Origin: JAFAGO01 sp031987605
GTDB lineage: Bacteria; Bacteroidota; Bacteroidia; Flavobacteriales; Weeksellaceae
Direction: 5' to 3'
Assembly: GCA_031987605.1 (NCBI GenBank)
Contig: DALZZF010000025.1
Coordinates: forward strand, 1-26,109
DNA length: 26,109 bases
Below are positions 16,142 through 23,438 of the stretch, in pieces (position 1 is the first letter of the stretch; each line of letters opens with the position of its first letter). Made by a program: the position numbers and the translations under genes. The notes under the pieces are model-generated. The model did not search any database. It had not been told where the DNA came from and saw nothing but the letters and a program-made list of their open reading frames with translations.

Positions 16142-16181
16142 TATCCATATTTGCTAAATATGGATATAATTTTTATCTTCG
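16142..16181 (+). promoter_or_regulatory. parD operator palindrome overlapping its promoter
   Basis: The arms TATCCATATTT (16142-16152) and AAATATGGATA (16156-16166) form a perfect 11-bp inverted repeat with a 3-base spacer. The palindrome contains a -33 box TTTG (16150-16153), spaced 20 bases from TATCTTCG (16174-16181), one mismatch from the -7 consensus. An operator overlapping the promoter is what is expected for autorepression by ParD or the ParD-ParE complex. Confidence 0.7.
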
Positions 16182-16196
16182 AAAAAAATATCCGTC

Positions 16197-16430
16197 ATGA
16201 ATGTCAGTTTTACCAAAAAACAGGAAGCCTATATTTCTGAGCAAATAGAATCGGGAGATTTCCAGAATGCAAGTGAAGTTGTTCGCGATGCCTTGCGTCT
16301 CCACGAGTTTTACCGGCATCGTATTATTGAGGATTTGAAAACGGAAATTGAAAAGGGCTGGAATGGAAATTCGAGTTCCCGAACGATAAAAGACATTCTT
16401 GAATCCCGAAGAAAAAAAAGTGATGTCTGA
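16197..16430 (+). CDS. parD: ParD-type antitoxin, ribbon-helix-helix
   Basis: The 77-residue protein has the ParD N-terminal ribbon-helix-helix DNA-binding fold: beta-strand MNVSFTKKQ, then helices YISEQIESGDFQNASEVVRDALRLHE. The charged C-terminal region (about 45-77) would wrap the toxin. It should neutralise ParE and repress the operon through the palindrome at 16142-16166. Its last codons overlap the toxin start by 8 bases (ATGTCTGA), a typical antitoxin-first arrangement that keeps the two proteins coupled. The ATG is 16 bases after the -7 element. The module sits between two genes that normally adjoin. Confidence 0.9.
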   Translation: MNVSFTKKQEAYISEQIESGDFQNASEVVRDALRLHEFYRHRIIEDLKTEIEKGWNGNSSSRTIKDILESRRKKSDV

Positions 16431-16719
16431 AAAATTCTATATTCTTTCGGATTTTGCAGATCAAGATTTGGAAGATATTTTTGCATATACATTAACGAAA
16501 TTTGGATTTCATCAGGCAGAAAAATACCTTTTAGAAATTGATGAAATTCTGCAAATTTTGACAGAAAATCCAGAATCCGGCAAAAAGCGGAACGAAATAA
16601 AAACAGGATTATACAGTTTTCCGAAAGACAATCATATTATTTTTTACAGAATATTGGAAAATCATATCCGCATTATACGAATCCTTCATGGCAGCAGAGA
16701 TTTACCAAAATATTTATAG
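16423..16719 (+). CDS. parE: ParE-type toxin (RelE/ParE superfamily)
   Basis: The 98-residue protein has the RelE/ParE fold: an N-terminal strand YILSDFADQDLEDIFAYTL, a helix GFHQAEKYLLEIDEILQIL, then NPESGKKRNEIKTGLYSFP and strands IIFYRILENHIRIIRILHGSRDLPKYL. ParE toxins typically poison DNA gyrase, while RelE members cleave mRNA; the basic strand and RILHGSRD ending are more ParE-like. The ORF is open upstream to 16399, but the ATG at 16423, overlapping the antitoxin stop by 8 bases and preceded by GAAGAAAAAAA, is the better start. The length is normal and no truncation is seen, so the pair appears functional. Confidence 0.9.
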   Translation: MSEKFYILSDFADQDLEDIFAYTLTKFGFHQAEKYLLEIDEILQILTENPESGKKRNEIKTGLYSFPKDNHIIFYRILENHIRIIRILHGSRDLPKYL

Positions 16720-16730
16720 TCAAAATATTA

Positions 16731-16758
16731 TTTTCTCAATAGTGACGCTGTTTTAAAC
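16731..16758 (+). repeat. Right direct repeat flanking the parDE module
   Basis: The repeat has TTTTCTCA, a 6-base variable part and the exact 14-mer ACGCTGTTTTAAAC, matching 16095-16123. In one reading frame it spells F-S-I-V-T-L-F-stop, compared with F-S-Q-Q-L-T-L-F-stop at the radical SAM C-terminus. It begins 11 bases after the parE stop. Confidence 0.85.
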
Positions 16759-16821
16759 ATCAATTTCAATTAAAATTTTCCAATCGTTTCATTTTACATC
16801 ACTAAATTTTCCCAATAAAAT

Positions 16822-17582
16822 ATGACTACCCTTTTGTACGACGGAAGTTTTGAAGGTTTGTTCACCGCCATTTTTGAGGTTTTTGAATACCGTTTCAAAA
16901 GCGTGGAAATCGTGAGCAAAAACCGTTTTACACAGGAAAATATGTTTGCGAAAATCCATGAAGTAATCACCAATAATGAAAAAGCAGAACGGGTACTGAA
17001 GAAAACCGAACTAAGGCTTGGGAAAGACGGAATCCGTCAACTGTTGATGGTTTATCTTTCCGAAGAACCTGTGATCTGGAACATCTGATTTTTTCGGCAG
17101 TTCAGCAATCTTTAAAGTTTCCGGAGGAAAATATTTTGAAGAATTATGCAGATGATGCGATTTTAAAAATCTCAAAAACCGTTAAATCTGTTGGTCGCGA
17201 AAAACACCGGATGGAAGCATTCGTCCGTTTTGAAAAAATGAAAGATGGAGTATATTTCGCCAAAATTGATCCTGATTTCAATGTTTTGCCACTGATTCGG
17301 AATCATTTCCGGAAACGGTATCAGGATCAGAAATGGATGATTTATGATTTGCGCCGTCATTACGGCATTTTCTACGATTTGGAAACCTGTGATTTCTTTT
17401 ATCCGGAAGAAAAAATCGACTTGAAAAATCTTTCTGAAAAATTTCACGAAGAAGAAAATAATTATCAGAAATTATGGCAGCGATATTTTGATAAAACCAA
17501 TATTAAGGAGCGAAAAAACATGAAACTTCACTTGCAGCATGTCCCGAAAAGATACTGGAAATATTTGACAGAAAAATCGTAA
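16822..17582 (+). pseudogene. TIGR03915/DUF4130 partner protein, split by a one-base frameshift
   Basis: Two adjacent frames encode one protein. The first (16822-17088, MTTLLYDGSFEGLFTAIFEVFEYRF...LSEEPVIWNI) stops at TGA 17086-17088. The second frame continues without a stop through EHLIFSAVQQSLKFPEENIL and then NYADDAILKISKTVKSVGREKHRM to SEKFHEEENNYQKLWQRYF and the end at 17582. Adding one G near 17071 restores P-G-D-L-E-H-L-I-F and gives 762 bases, exactly 253 codons plus stop, the usual family size. The family is the constant partner of the TIGR03916 radical SAM protein, with a DUF4130 C-terminal domain. A downstream TTG at 17136 could make only the C-terminal part. Either the gene is inactivated or the base loss is a sequencing error. 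Confidence 0.85.
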
Positions 17583-17610
17583 TTTTTCAGTTATTCATTA
17601 AAATACGAAT

Positions 17611-18489
17611 ATGAAAAATAAAATCTTTATCCTACTCCCGCTGATTTTTTTACAATGCAGCAAAGAAAGAACTGTCGATCGCCTGCTTCCAAAAATAGAA
17701 AAAAATGAAGTTGCCTCAACTCAACAGAACAACCACCTCATCAATGTTTCTGAAAATACCATCAGGACAAGATTTCTTACGCCAAACGGTTTTGTATGGG
17801 TAAAGGAAAATCCCGATTCTTTCGGTGCGTTTATCGAGAATTTTCCATTAAAAAAATACGGCAGCCCCATCTTAAAATACGACAACACCGAAATCGCAAC
17901 CCAACATCTTCACGAAGCAGTTTTTGATTTGGACACCGGAACAAAAGATTTGCAGCAATGTGCCGATTCGGTGATTCGTTTGTATGCAGAATATTTATTT
18001 AAAACTAAAAAGTTCGGTGATATAAAATTTCATTTTACCAACGGAGATATGGTCAGTTGGAATGATTATAAAAATGGAATTCGTGCTTTTGTGAATGGAA
18101 ATACGGTTCGTTTTCAGAAAACAGAAGCCTTTGATGATTCGTATGAAAATTTCAGAAATTATCTGGATTTGATTTTCAATTATGCCGGAACTATCTCCCA
18201 AAATAAAGAAACTTTCCCAATCACAAAAAACGAAGATTTGAAAACCGGAGATATCCTCATCACACCCGGAAGTCCCGGTCATGTAGTGTTTATCGCAGGC
18301 GTTTGCAAAAACAATGAAGGCAAAAAATTATATCTTTTGGGAGAAGGATTTACTCCGGCACAAAGCATTCATATTATGAAAAACCCTTTCAATCCGAAGA
18401 TTTCACCTTGGTATGAACTGGATGTAAATAATTCTAAAACCAAGACGGCGAGATATTATTTTGAACCTACAAACTTCAGAAGACTCTAA
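17611..18489 (+). CDS. DUF4846 family lipoprotein
   Basis: The 292-residue protein has a short lipoprotein signal (MKNKIFILLPLIFLQC, acylated cysteine C16), so it should be anchored in the envelope. The mature part matches DUF4846: RFLTPNGFVWVKENPDSFGAFIENFPLKKYGSPILKYD near the start, DLQQCADSVIRLYAEYLF in the middle, then GDMVSWNDYKNGIR, and the conserved KTGDILITPGSPGHVVFIAGVC with a Gly-His pair suggestive of a hydrolase-like pocket. No activity is established. It converges with the ABC-F gene, leaving one base between stop codons. Confidence 0.88.
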   Translation: MKNKIFILLPLIFLQCSKERTVDRLLPKIEKNEVASTQQNNHLINVSENTIRTRFLTPNGFVWVKENPDSFGAFIENFPLKKYGSPILKYDNTEIATQHLHEAVFDLDTGTKDLQQCADSVIRLYAEYLFKTKKFGDIKFHFTNGDMVSWNDYKNGIRAFVNGNTVRFQKTEAFDDSYENFRNYLDLIFNYAGTISQNKETFPITKNEDLKTGDILITPGSPGHVVFIAGVCKNNEGKKLYLLGEGFTPAQSIHIMKNPFNPKISPWYELDVNNSKTKTARYYFEPTNFRRL

Positions 18490-18490
18490 A

Positions 18491-20422
18491 CTAGTTTTCT
18501 AGTTGAGAACCCAAAAACTCCCATTCCTGAAGAGCCAAATCCAATTCGTCTTTCTTAGAATTGTAGTTTTTCAATGTTTCTTCGGTAGGATTTTCTTTAG
18601 TGAAATCCGATTCAAACTTCTCGATTTCGGTTTCCAGTGTGGAAATTTTTTCTTCCACTTTTTTCAGTTTGTTCTGAATATTTTTCTGGTCTTTGCTTAT
18701 AGAAGCAGGAGCAGATTTTTCTTTCTCCGCCTGAACTTCTTTTTCCTTTGGAGCCGGCTCCCGATCTTCATTATGTAATTTAGCTTTTTCAGCAGACACT
18801 TCACGCAGACTTTCTTTCTGGCGATATTCCAGATATTCGTCAATATTACCAAGAAATTCCTTCATGGTTCCGTTGCGGAATTCAAAAATCTTATCGGAAA
18901 GTCCCTGTAAAAATTCACGGTCGTGTGAAATGAGAATCAAAGTTCCGTCAAAATTTTTCAAAGCCAGTTTGATAATTTCTTTGGACTGAATATCCAAGTG
19001 GTTGGTCGGCTCATCCATAATCAACGTATTGAACGGACGAAGCAATAATTTACACAATGCCAAACGGTTACGTTCACCTCCGGAAAGCACTTTGGTTTTC
19101 TTCTGAACATCTTCTCCAGAGAAAAGGAAACTTCCCAGCAAATCGCGAACTCTTGGCCGCGTTTCTTCGGTTGCTGCATCTTCAGCTTCCTGCAATACCG
19201 TTTTATCCGGCGTTAAAACTTCCTCCTGATTCTGGGCAAAATAACCGATATTTACGTTATGTCCTAATTTCCAGCTTCCGGTGTAATCTGTAATTTCTCC
19301 GGCAAGAATCTTGGCAAGAGTTGTTTTCCCCTGTCCGTTTTGTCCAAGGAGCGCAATTCTGTCACCCCGTTCCACAAAGAAATCCACGTGATCGAAAACC
19401 TTCTTTTTTCCATAAGATTTCCCGAGATCTTCAGCTTCAAAAATTACTTTTCCGGGTACCACCGACTGCACGAAACGGATATTGAATTTGGAAACATCTT
19501 CATTTTCAACTTCAATTCTTTCGATTTTATCCAGTTTTTTAATCAAAGACTGGGCAAATGCTGCTTTGGTTGCGCTGGCGCGAAAACGGTTGATATTATC
19601 TTCCATCTGCTTGATTTCCGCATCCTGATTTTTCTTTGCTTGAATCAGTTTTTCCTTACGGTCTTTTCGCAACTCCAGATATTTGGTGTAGTTGGCTTTA
19701 TAATCGTCCACTTTCTTGTTGTTCACATCAAAAGTACGGTTGCAAACAGCGGTCATAAACTGTTTGTCGTGACTCACCAAAACAATTGCACCCGGATAAT
19801 CTTTCAGGAAACTTTCCAGCCAGATAATGGATTCCATATCCAAATGGTTGGTAGGCTCATCCAGAAGCATGAGATCATTTTTTTGAAGCAGCAGTTTTGC
19901 CAACTCAATTCTCATGCGCCATCCACCGGAAAATTCATCGGTAATTTTATCAAAATCTTCCGCTTTAAAACCAAGTCCCAGCAGAACTTTTTCCATATCA
20001 CCTTCCAGATTGTAGGCATCGTGATGGTGGAGCAAATCGTTCAGATCCGTCATTCTGTGGATTAAATCGCTATAGGCATCACTTTCGTAATCGGTACGTG
20101 TCGCCAACTGTTCGTTTACCTCTTCCAACTCATTTTTCCATGCATTAATCTGTTCAAAAGCCTGCATGGTTTCATCCCAAACGGTTCTTCCTTTTACGAA
20201 ATCAAGATCCTGTTTCAGGAAACCAATGGTGATATTCCCTTCGGGAACCACATTTCCTTCATAGAAATTAATCTCTCCCGAAAGCATTTTGAGCAGTGTG
20301 GATTTTCCGGCACCATTTTTTCCGACAAGACCAATCTTGTCTTCTTTTTTAATGGTAAAATTCACATCTCTAAAAAGATAATTTCCGGAATGATGAAGGC
20401 CTAGCCCTTGAACTGAAAGCAT
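18491..20422 (-). CDS. ABC-F family ATPase (Uup/EttA-like)
   Basis: The 643-residue soluble protein has two ABC domains and no membrane span. Domain 1 has Walker A GKNGAGKS (34-41), signature FSGGWRMRIELAKLL and Walker B LMLLDEPTNHLD. An arginine/lysine-rich linker follows (YKANYTKYLELRKDRKEKL). Domain 2 has LLGQNGQGKTT, LSGGERNRLALCKLL and LIMDEPTNHLD. The C-terminal 100 residues are a charged coiled coil (KNIQNKLKKVEEKISTLETEIEK), as in Uup-type proteins. ABC-F proteins act on the ribosome, or in Uup on DNA-associated processes; which applies here is not decidable. No -7 element is visible upstream, so it may depend on leakage past the tRNA terminator. Confidence 0.95.
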   Translation of the reverse strand: MLSVQGLGLHHSGNYLFRDVNFTIKKEDKIGLVGKNGAGKSTLLKMLSGEINFYEGNVVPEGNITIGFLKQDLDFVKGRTVWDETMQAFEQINAWKNELEEVNEQLATRTDYESDAYSDLIHRMTDLNDLLHHHDAYNLEGDMEKVLLGLGFKAEDFDKITDEFSGGWRMRIELAKLLLQKNDLMLLDEPTNHLDMESIIWLESFLKDYPGAIVLVSHDKQFMTAVCNRTFDVNNKKVDDYKANYTKYLELRKDRKEKLIQAKKNQDAEIKQMEDNINRFRASATKAAFAQSLIKKLDKIERIEVENEDVSKFNIRFVQSVVPGKVIFEAEDLGKSYGKKKVFDHVDFFVERGDRIALLGQNGQGKTTLAKILAGEITDYTGSWKLGHNVNIGYFAQNQEEVLTPDKTVLQEAEDAATEETRPRVRDLLGSFLFSGEDVQKKTKVLSGGERNRLALCKLLLRPFNTLIMDEPTNHLDIQSKEIIKLALKNFDGTLILISHDREFLQGLSDKIFEFRNGTMKEFLGNIDEYLEYRQKESLREVSAEKAKLHNEDREPAPKEKEVQAEKEKSAPASISKDQKNIQNKLKKVEEKISTLETEIEKFESDFTKENPTEETLKNYNSKKDELDLALQEWEFLGSQLEN

Positions 20423-20440
20423 AAAAAAAATTTAAAGGTG

Positions 20441-20475
20441 CAAAAAACAAAAACGCCTGAGATATTCAAGCGTTT
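20441..20475 (-). terminator. Terminator after tRNA-Gln(CUG)
   Basis: On the minus strand, the arms AAACGCTTGA and TCAGGCGTTT (10 pairs, one G-U) enclose ATATC and are followed by TTTTGTTTTTT. It begins 5 bases after the tRNA. Confidence 0.8.
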
Positions 20476-20480
20476 ACTTG

Positions 20481-20551
20481 CAGACTTATAGGGATTCGAA
20501 CCCCAACAGACAGAACCAGAATCTGTAGTGCTACCGTTACACCATAAGTCT
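20481..20551 (-). tRNA. tRNA-Gln, anticodon CUG
   Basis: On the minus strand, a 71-nt cloverleaf folds: acceptor AGACTTA pairs with TAAGTCT, anticodon stem ACAGA pairs with TCTGT around loop TTCTGGT (anticodon CTG, reads CAG), and the T arm has TGGGG/CCCTA with the TTCGAAT loop. The discriminator is G, as expected for glutamine. CCA is not encoded. It has its own promoter and terminator and is very similar to the neighbouring tRNA-Gln(UUG). Confidence 0.93.
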
Positions 20552-20555
20552 GATG

Positions 20556-20586
20556 CAAATTTATAACTTCTGTGTTTAAAAAACAA
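20556..20586 (-). promoter_or_regulatory. Promoter of tRNA-Gln(CUG)
   Basis: On the minus strand, TTG (20584-20586) is followed after 20 bases by TAAATTTG (20556-20563), an exact TAnnTTTG just upstream of the tRNA 5' end. Confidence 0.65.
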
Positions 20587-20645
20587 TTACAAAAGTAATA
20601 AACTTATCATTATCCTGAATATCAATAGCAAAAAAAATGAAGCAT

Positions 20646-20673
20646 AAAAAAACACCCTGAAAATCAGAGTGTT
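20646..20673 (-). terminator. Terminator after tRNA-Gln(UUG)
   Basis: On the minus strand, the arms AACACTCTGA and TCAGGGTGTT (10 pairs, one G-U) enclose a 3-base loop and end in a T run. It separates the two tRNA units. Confidence 0.8.
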
Positions 20674-20686
20674 GAATTTAAAAGTG

Positions 20687-20757
20687 TAGACCCACAGGGA
20701 TTCGAACCCCGACTGGCGGTACCAAAAACCGAAGTGCTACCGTTACACCATAGGTCT
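20687..20757 (-). tRNA. tRNA-Gln, anticodon UUG
   Basis: On the minus strand, a 71-nt cloverleaf folds: acceptor AGACCTA pairs with TGGGTCT (one G-U), anticodon loop TTTTGGT gives anticodon TTG (reads CAA), and the T arm is CGGGG/CCCTG. The top anticodon-stem pair (positions 27/43) is a T-C mismatch, and the discriminator base is A, where tRNA-Gln usually has G. These departures do not break the overall fold but are worth noting. CCA is not encoded. Confidence 0.88.
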
Positions 20758-20775
20758 CTCTTTTTTATTGTGGTG

Positions 20776-20805
20776 CAAATTTAAAACATTTTTTTAAAGT
20801 CACAA
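20776..20805 (-). promoter_or_regulatory. Promoter of tRNA-Gln(UUG)
   Basis: On the minus strand, TTG (20803-20805) is followed after 19 bases by TAAATTTG (20776-20783), an exact TAnnTTTG, 18 bases upstream of the tRNA. Confidence 0.7.
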
Positions 20806-20870
20806 TTATTTTTCAAAAAAAAACAATCTGAAACACTAAAAAAATATTTCAACTTACATTTGAACTTCTA

Positions 20871-22064
20871 TTATCCAGCAACAGCCGATTTATTTTTAAA
20901 ACGAATAATCGCTAAAATAGCCAAACCAATACCTACCATAAAACTACAGAATGCAAATAAATAAGGCATACCTAAAAACTTTATTACCAAACCCATAAGC
21001 GGACCTGTTAATCCTAAAGAAAGATCTATAAACAAACCATACGCTGCTAAAGCGGCTCCCGCATTTGAAGAAGGCACCAATTTTACCGCTTCCACTCCAA
21101 GTGCCGGAAACAATAATGAAAATCCTATTCCTGTAACCGCAGCACCGCCCAATGCAAGAAGAGAGGTATTTGCCTGAAAAAGTAAAAAAAGACCAAATGT
21201 TTCTATAATAAGACAAAGTAATCCCACTTTTATTCCTCCGTATTTTGATATTGAATTTGCGAATAAAAAACGACCTGCAATAAACATCACACTAAAAACG
21301 GTAAGGCACAAAGCAGCATTTTTCCAGTTGAAATAATCGTAATACAAAGTAATGAAATTGGAAATTCCACCGAAGCCGAGGCCGCCCAAACCAAGACAAA
21401 TTCCAAAAGGAGCCACTTTTCCTAAAACTTCTAAAAAAGAAAAATGAGTTTCAGTCTGTTTTACCAAAACCGGAGGCTTGGGAATTGCATAAATGCCACC
21501 AAGAATTGCCACGATAATAATCAATATCGCAATAGATTCCAGACCGAGATGTTGAGCCATAAAAACGCCCAAAGGTGCACCCAACGCCAACGCACCATAA
21601 CTTGCAATCCCGTTATATGAAATAATATTCGGAGTATGGTGGTTACCCAAAATCAGCATTGCCCAATTAATCGGGCTTGCGCCAATCATTCCTTCACCAA
21701 TTCCCATAATTAGTCGAGATGCGGAAAGGAAAATCAAACTCAGCATCGCATTTTTTTCAAAAAGAAATGCCGTCAACAGTAGTATTCCGCTCAAGATAAA
21801 TCCCAACATACTGATTGAAACGGCAAGTTTAGGCCCTTTCCGATCAACAATCGTTCCTGCATAACCACGGATGATAAACGTGGAAAAATACTGTAAACTA
21901 ATCACAATTCCCGCAACCACTTCACTGAAACCAAGTGTTTTATGAACATAAATCGGAAGCACCGCCAAAGGAAGCCCAATGCAGAAATATCCCATGAAAG
22001 TAAACAGAACAAAACTTATAATTTTGAACTTAACATATTGAGATATCTTTAGTTTTATGAACAT
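20871..22064 (-). CDS. MFS transporter (YhhS/arabinose-efflux-like)
   Basis: The 397-residue inner-membrane protein has about twelve hydrophobic spans and the MFS loop 2-3 signature GYAGTIVDRKGPKLAVSISML. Other recognisable parts are SRLIMGIGEGMIGASPINWAM and the PKPP linker in the central loop, giving the two six-span halves. The sequence resembles YhhS/arabinose-efflux permeases; the substrate is unknown. The frame opens with TTG at 22073, but that codon lies inside the only good -7 element (TAATTTTG, 22071-22078), so ATG 22064 is chosen. That would make the mRNA almost leaderless, and a later start cannot be excluded. No paired regulator is adjacent. Confidence 0.85.
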   Translation of the reverse strand: MFIKLKISQYVKFKIISFVLFTFMGYFCIGLPLAVLPIYVHKTLGFSEVVAGIVISLQYFSTFIIRGYAGTIVDRKGPKLAVSISMLGFILSGILLLTAFLFEKNAMLSLIFLSASRLIMGIGEGMIGASPINWAMLILGNHHTPNIISYNGIASYGALALGAPLGVFMAQHLGLESIAILIIIVAILGGIYAIPKPPVLVKQTETHFSFLEVLGKVAPFGICLGLGGLGFGGISNFITLYYDYFNWKNAALCLTVFSVMFIAGRFLFANSISKYGGIKVGLLCLIIETFGLFLLFQANTSLLALGGAAVTGIGFSLLFPALGVEAVKLVPSSNAGAALAAYGLFIDLSLGLTGPLMGLVIKFLGMPYLFAFCSFMVGIGLAILAIIRFKNKSAVAG

Positions 22065-22070
22065 AAACTG

Positions 22071-22078
22071 CAAAATTA
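22071..22078 (-). promoter_or_regulatory. -7 element before the MFS gene
   Basis: On the minus strand, TAATTTTG matches TAnnTTTG exactly and ends 6 bases before the chosen ATG. This predicts a very short or absent leader and argues against a TTG start at 22073. Confidence 0.45.
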
Positions 22079-22269
22079 CAATGCATTTAACAATTATATA
22101 CTATTCAAAAGATAAACTTTTATACCGGTCTAAAATTTCTTTAACTTCCTTAATATAGTTCTGGAAAAAGAGTTTAAAAAATCTCTGTGAAATTTTAACT
22201 AACCTCTTGAATTTCCCATTCTTTTTTGAAAAATTAATTCCGTATTTTTACCAAAATTTATACAAAGAA

Positions 22270-23274
22270 ATGAGCAACGAAGATAAAAAGAAAGCACTCC
22301 AGCTGGTGCTGGACAAACTGGATAAAACCTATGGAAAAGGAACCGTAATGACACTTGGTGATGATTCCGTGGACACTTCCATCGAAGTGATTCCTTCAGG
22401 TTCACTAGGCTTGGATCTTGCCTTAGGCGTTGGTGGTTATCCAAAAGGAAGAGTGATTGAAATTTATGGACCGGAATCTTCCGGAAAAACGACTCTTACG
22501 CTGCATGCTATTGCAGAAGCGCAAAAACAAGGCGGAATAGCTGCATTTATTGATGCCGAGCATGCATTCGATAGAAATTACGCAGCTAAATTGGGAATTG
22601 ACTTGGAAAATCTAATTATTTCCCAACCCGACAATGGCGAGCAGGCACTTGAAATTGCAGATAATCTGATTCGATCTGGAGCTATTGATATTGTTGTTAT
22701 TGATTCGGTTGCGGCTTTAACTCCGAAGGCGGAAATTGAAGGTGAAATGGGAGATTCCAAAATGGGACTTCATGCAAGACTCATGTCTCAGGCACTTCGA
22801 AAATTGACAGCAACCATTTCCAGAACCAAATGTACCGTGATTTTCATCAACCAGCTTCGTGAAAAAATCGGAGTGATGTTCGGAAATCCTGAAACCACTA
22901 CAGGAGGTAATGCTCTTAAGTTTTATGCATCGGTAAGAGTAGATATTCGTAAAGCAAGTGCTCCTATTAAAAACGGAGATGAAGCCGTTGGAAGTCGTGT
23001 AAAAGTAAAAATTGTAAAAAACAAAGTCGCTCCACCTTTTAAGCAAGCGGAATTTGATATTATGTACGGCGAAGGAGTGTCCAAAGTCGGAGAAATACTG
23101 GATACTGCTGTAGATATGGGAATTGTGAAGAAAAGTGGCTCTTGGTTCAGTTATGAAGACACAAAACTGGGACAAGGTCGGGATTCTGTAAAAGATGTCC
23201 TTCGTGATAATCCGGAATTAGCAGAAGAACTGGAAACCAAAATCAAAGAAGAAATCCACGCAAGGAAAGCATAA
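22270..23274 (+). CDS. recA: Recombinase RecA
   Basis: The 334-residue DNA recombination and SOS protein binds single-stranded DNA as an ATP-dependent filament. The Walker A motif is GPESSGKT (67-74). The DNA-binding loop region NQLREKIGVMFGNPETTTGGNALKFYASVR and the strand VIDSVAALTPKAEIEG with loop 1 MGLHARLMSQALRKLT are intact. The C-terminus is short and charged. The frame is open back to 22207, but ATG 22270 gives the standard MSNEDKKKAL start. Upstream, TTTG (22225-22228) and TATTTTTA (22243-22250) are a poor promoter match with short spacing, and no LexA-like site was recognised. The 196-base gap to the divergent MFS gene shows nothing else. Confidence 0.98.
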   Translation: MSNEDKKKALQLVLDKLDKTYGKGTVMTLGDDSVDTSIEVIPSGSLGLDLALGVGGYPKGRVIEIYGPESSGKTTLTLHAIAEAQKQGGIAAFIDAEHAFDRNYAAKLGIDLENLIISQPDNGEQALEIADNLIRSGAIDIVVIDSVAALTPKAEIEGEMGDSKMGLHARLMSQALRKLTATISRTKCTVIFINQLREKIGVMFGNPETTTGGNALKFYASVRVDIRKASAPIKNGDEAVGSRVKVKIVKNKVAPPFKQAEFDIMYGEGVSKVGEILDTAVDMGIVKKSGSWFSYEDTKLGQGRDSVKDVLRDNPELAEELETKIKEEIHARKA

Positions 23275-23312
23275 TTTTTTTCTTGAAAAAAAGGTAAAAA
23301 TTTCATATAAAT

Positions 23313-23349
23313 AAAAAAACAGAATCGGGACTTCCGGTTCTGTTTTTTT
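23313..23349. terminator. Terminator after recA
   Basis: The arms 23313-23328 and 23334-23349 pair over 16 positions with one wobble (core CAGAATCGG / CCGGTTCTG) around GACTT, with A and T runs at the ends. It separates recA from htpG. Confidence 0.88.
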
Positions 23350-23438
23350 ATGGCAAAAATGCCATTTTGTCACTTCTTTTCGTGTGGTATTTTTTTTGTG
23401 AAAACAGATTCAGAAACAATAAAAAATAAACATAAATT

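Noticed and set aside
18489..18504. Hairpin AACTAG-TTTT-CTAGTT between the DUF4846 and ABC-F stops
   Set aside because: The 6-bp AT-rich stem is too weak to call a terminator.
19340..20065. Plus-strand ORF of 241 residues opposite the ABC-F gene
   Set aside because: It is phenylalanine- and histidine-rich, has no recognisable domain, and lies wholly antisense to a strongly conserved gene.
20401..20586. Minus-strand ORF of 61 residues with CNGSTTDSGSVCWGSNPYKS
   Set aside because: This is the translation of the tRNA-Gln gene and flanking sequence, a well-known spurious ORF.
22207..22269. N-terminal extension of RecA
   Set aside because: The extra residues are not part of RecA; the standard MSNEDKKK start is at 22270.
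23380..23400. T-run before htpG as a -7 promoter or heat-shock site
   Set aside because: The element has too many Ts between TA and G for TAnnTTTG, and no inverted repeat of CIRCE type is present.
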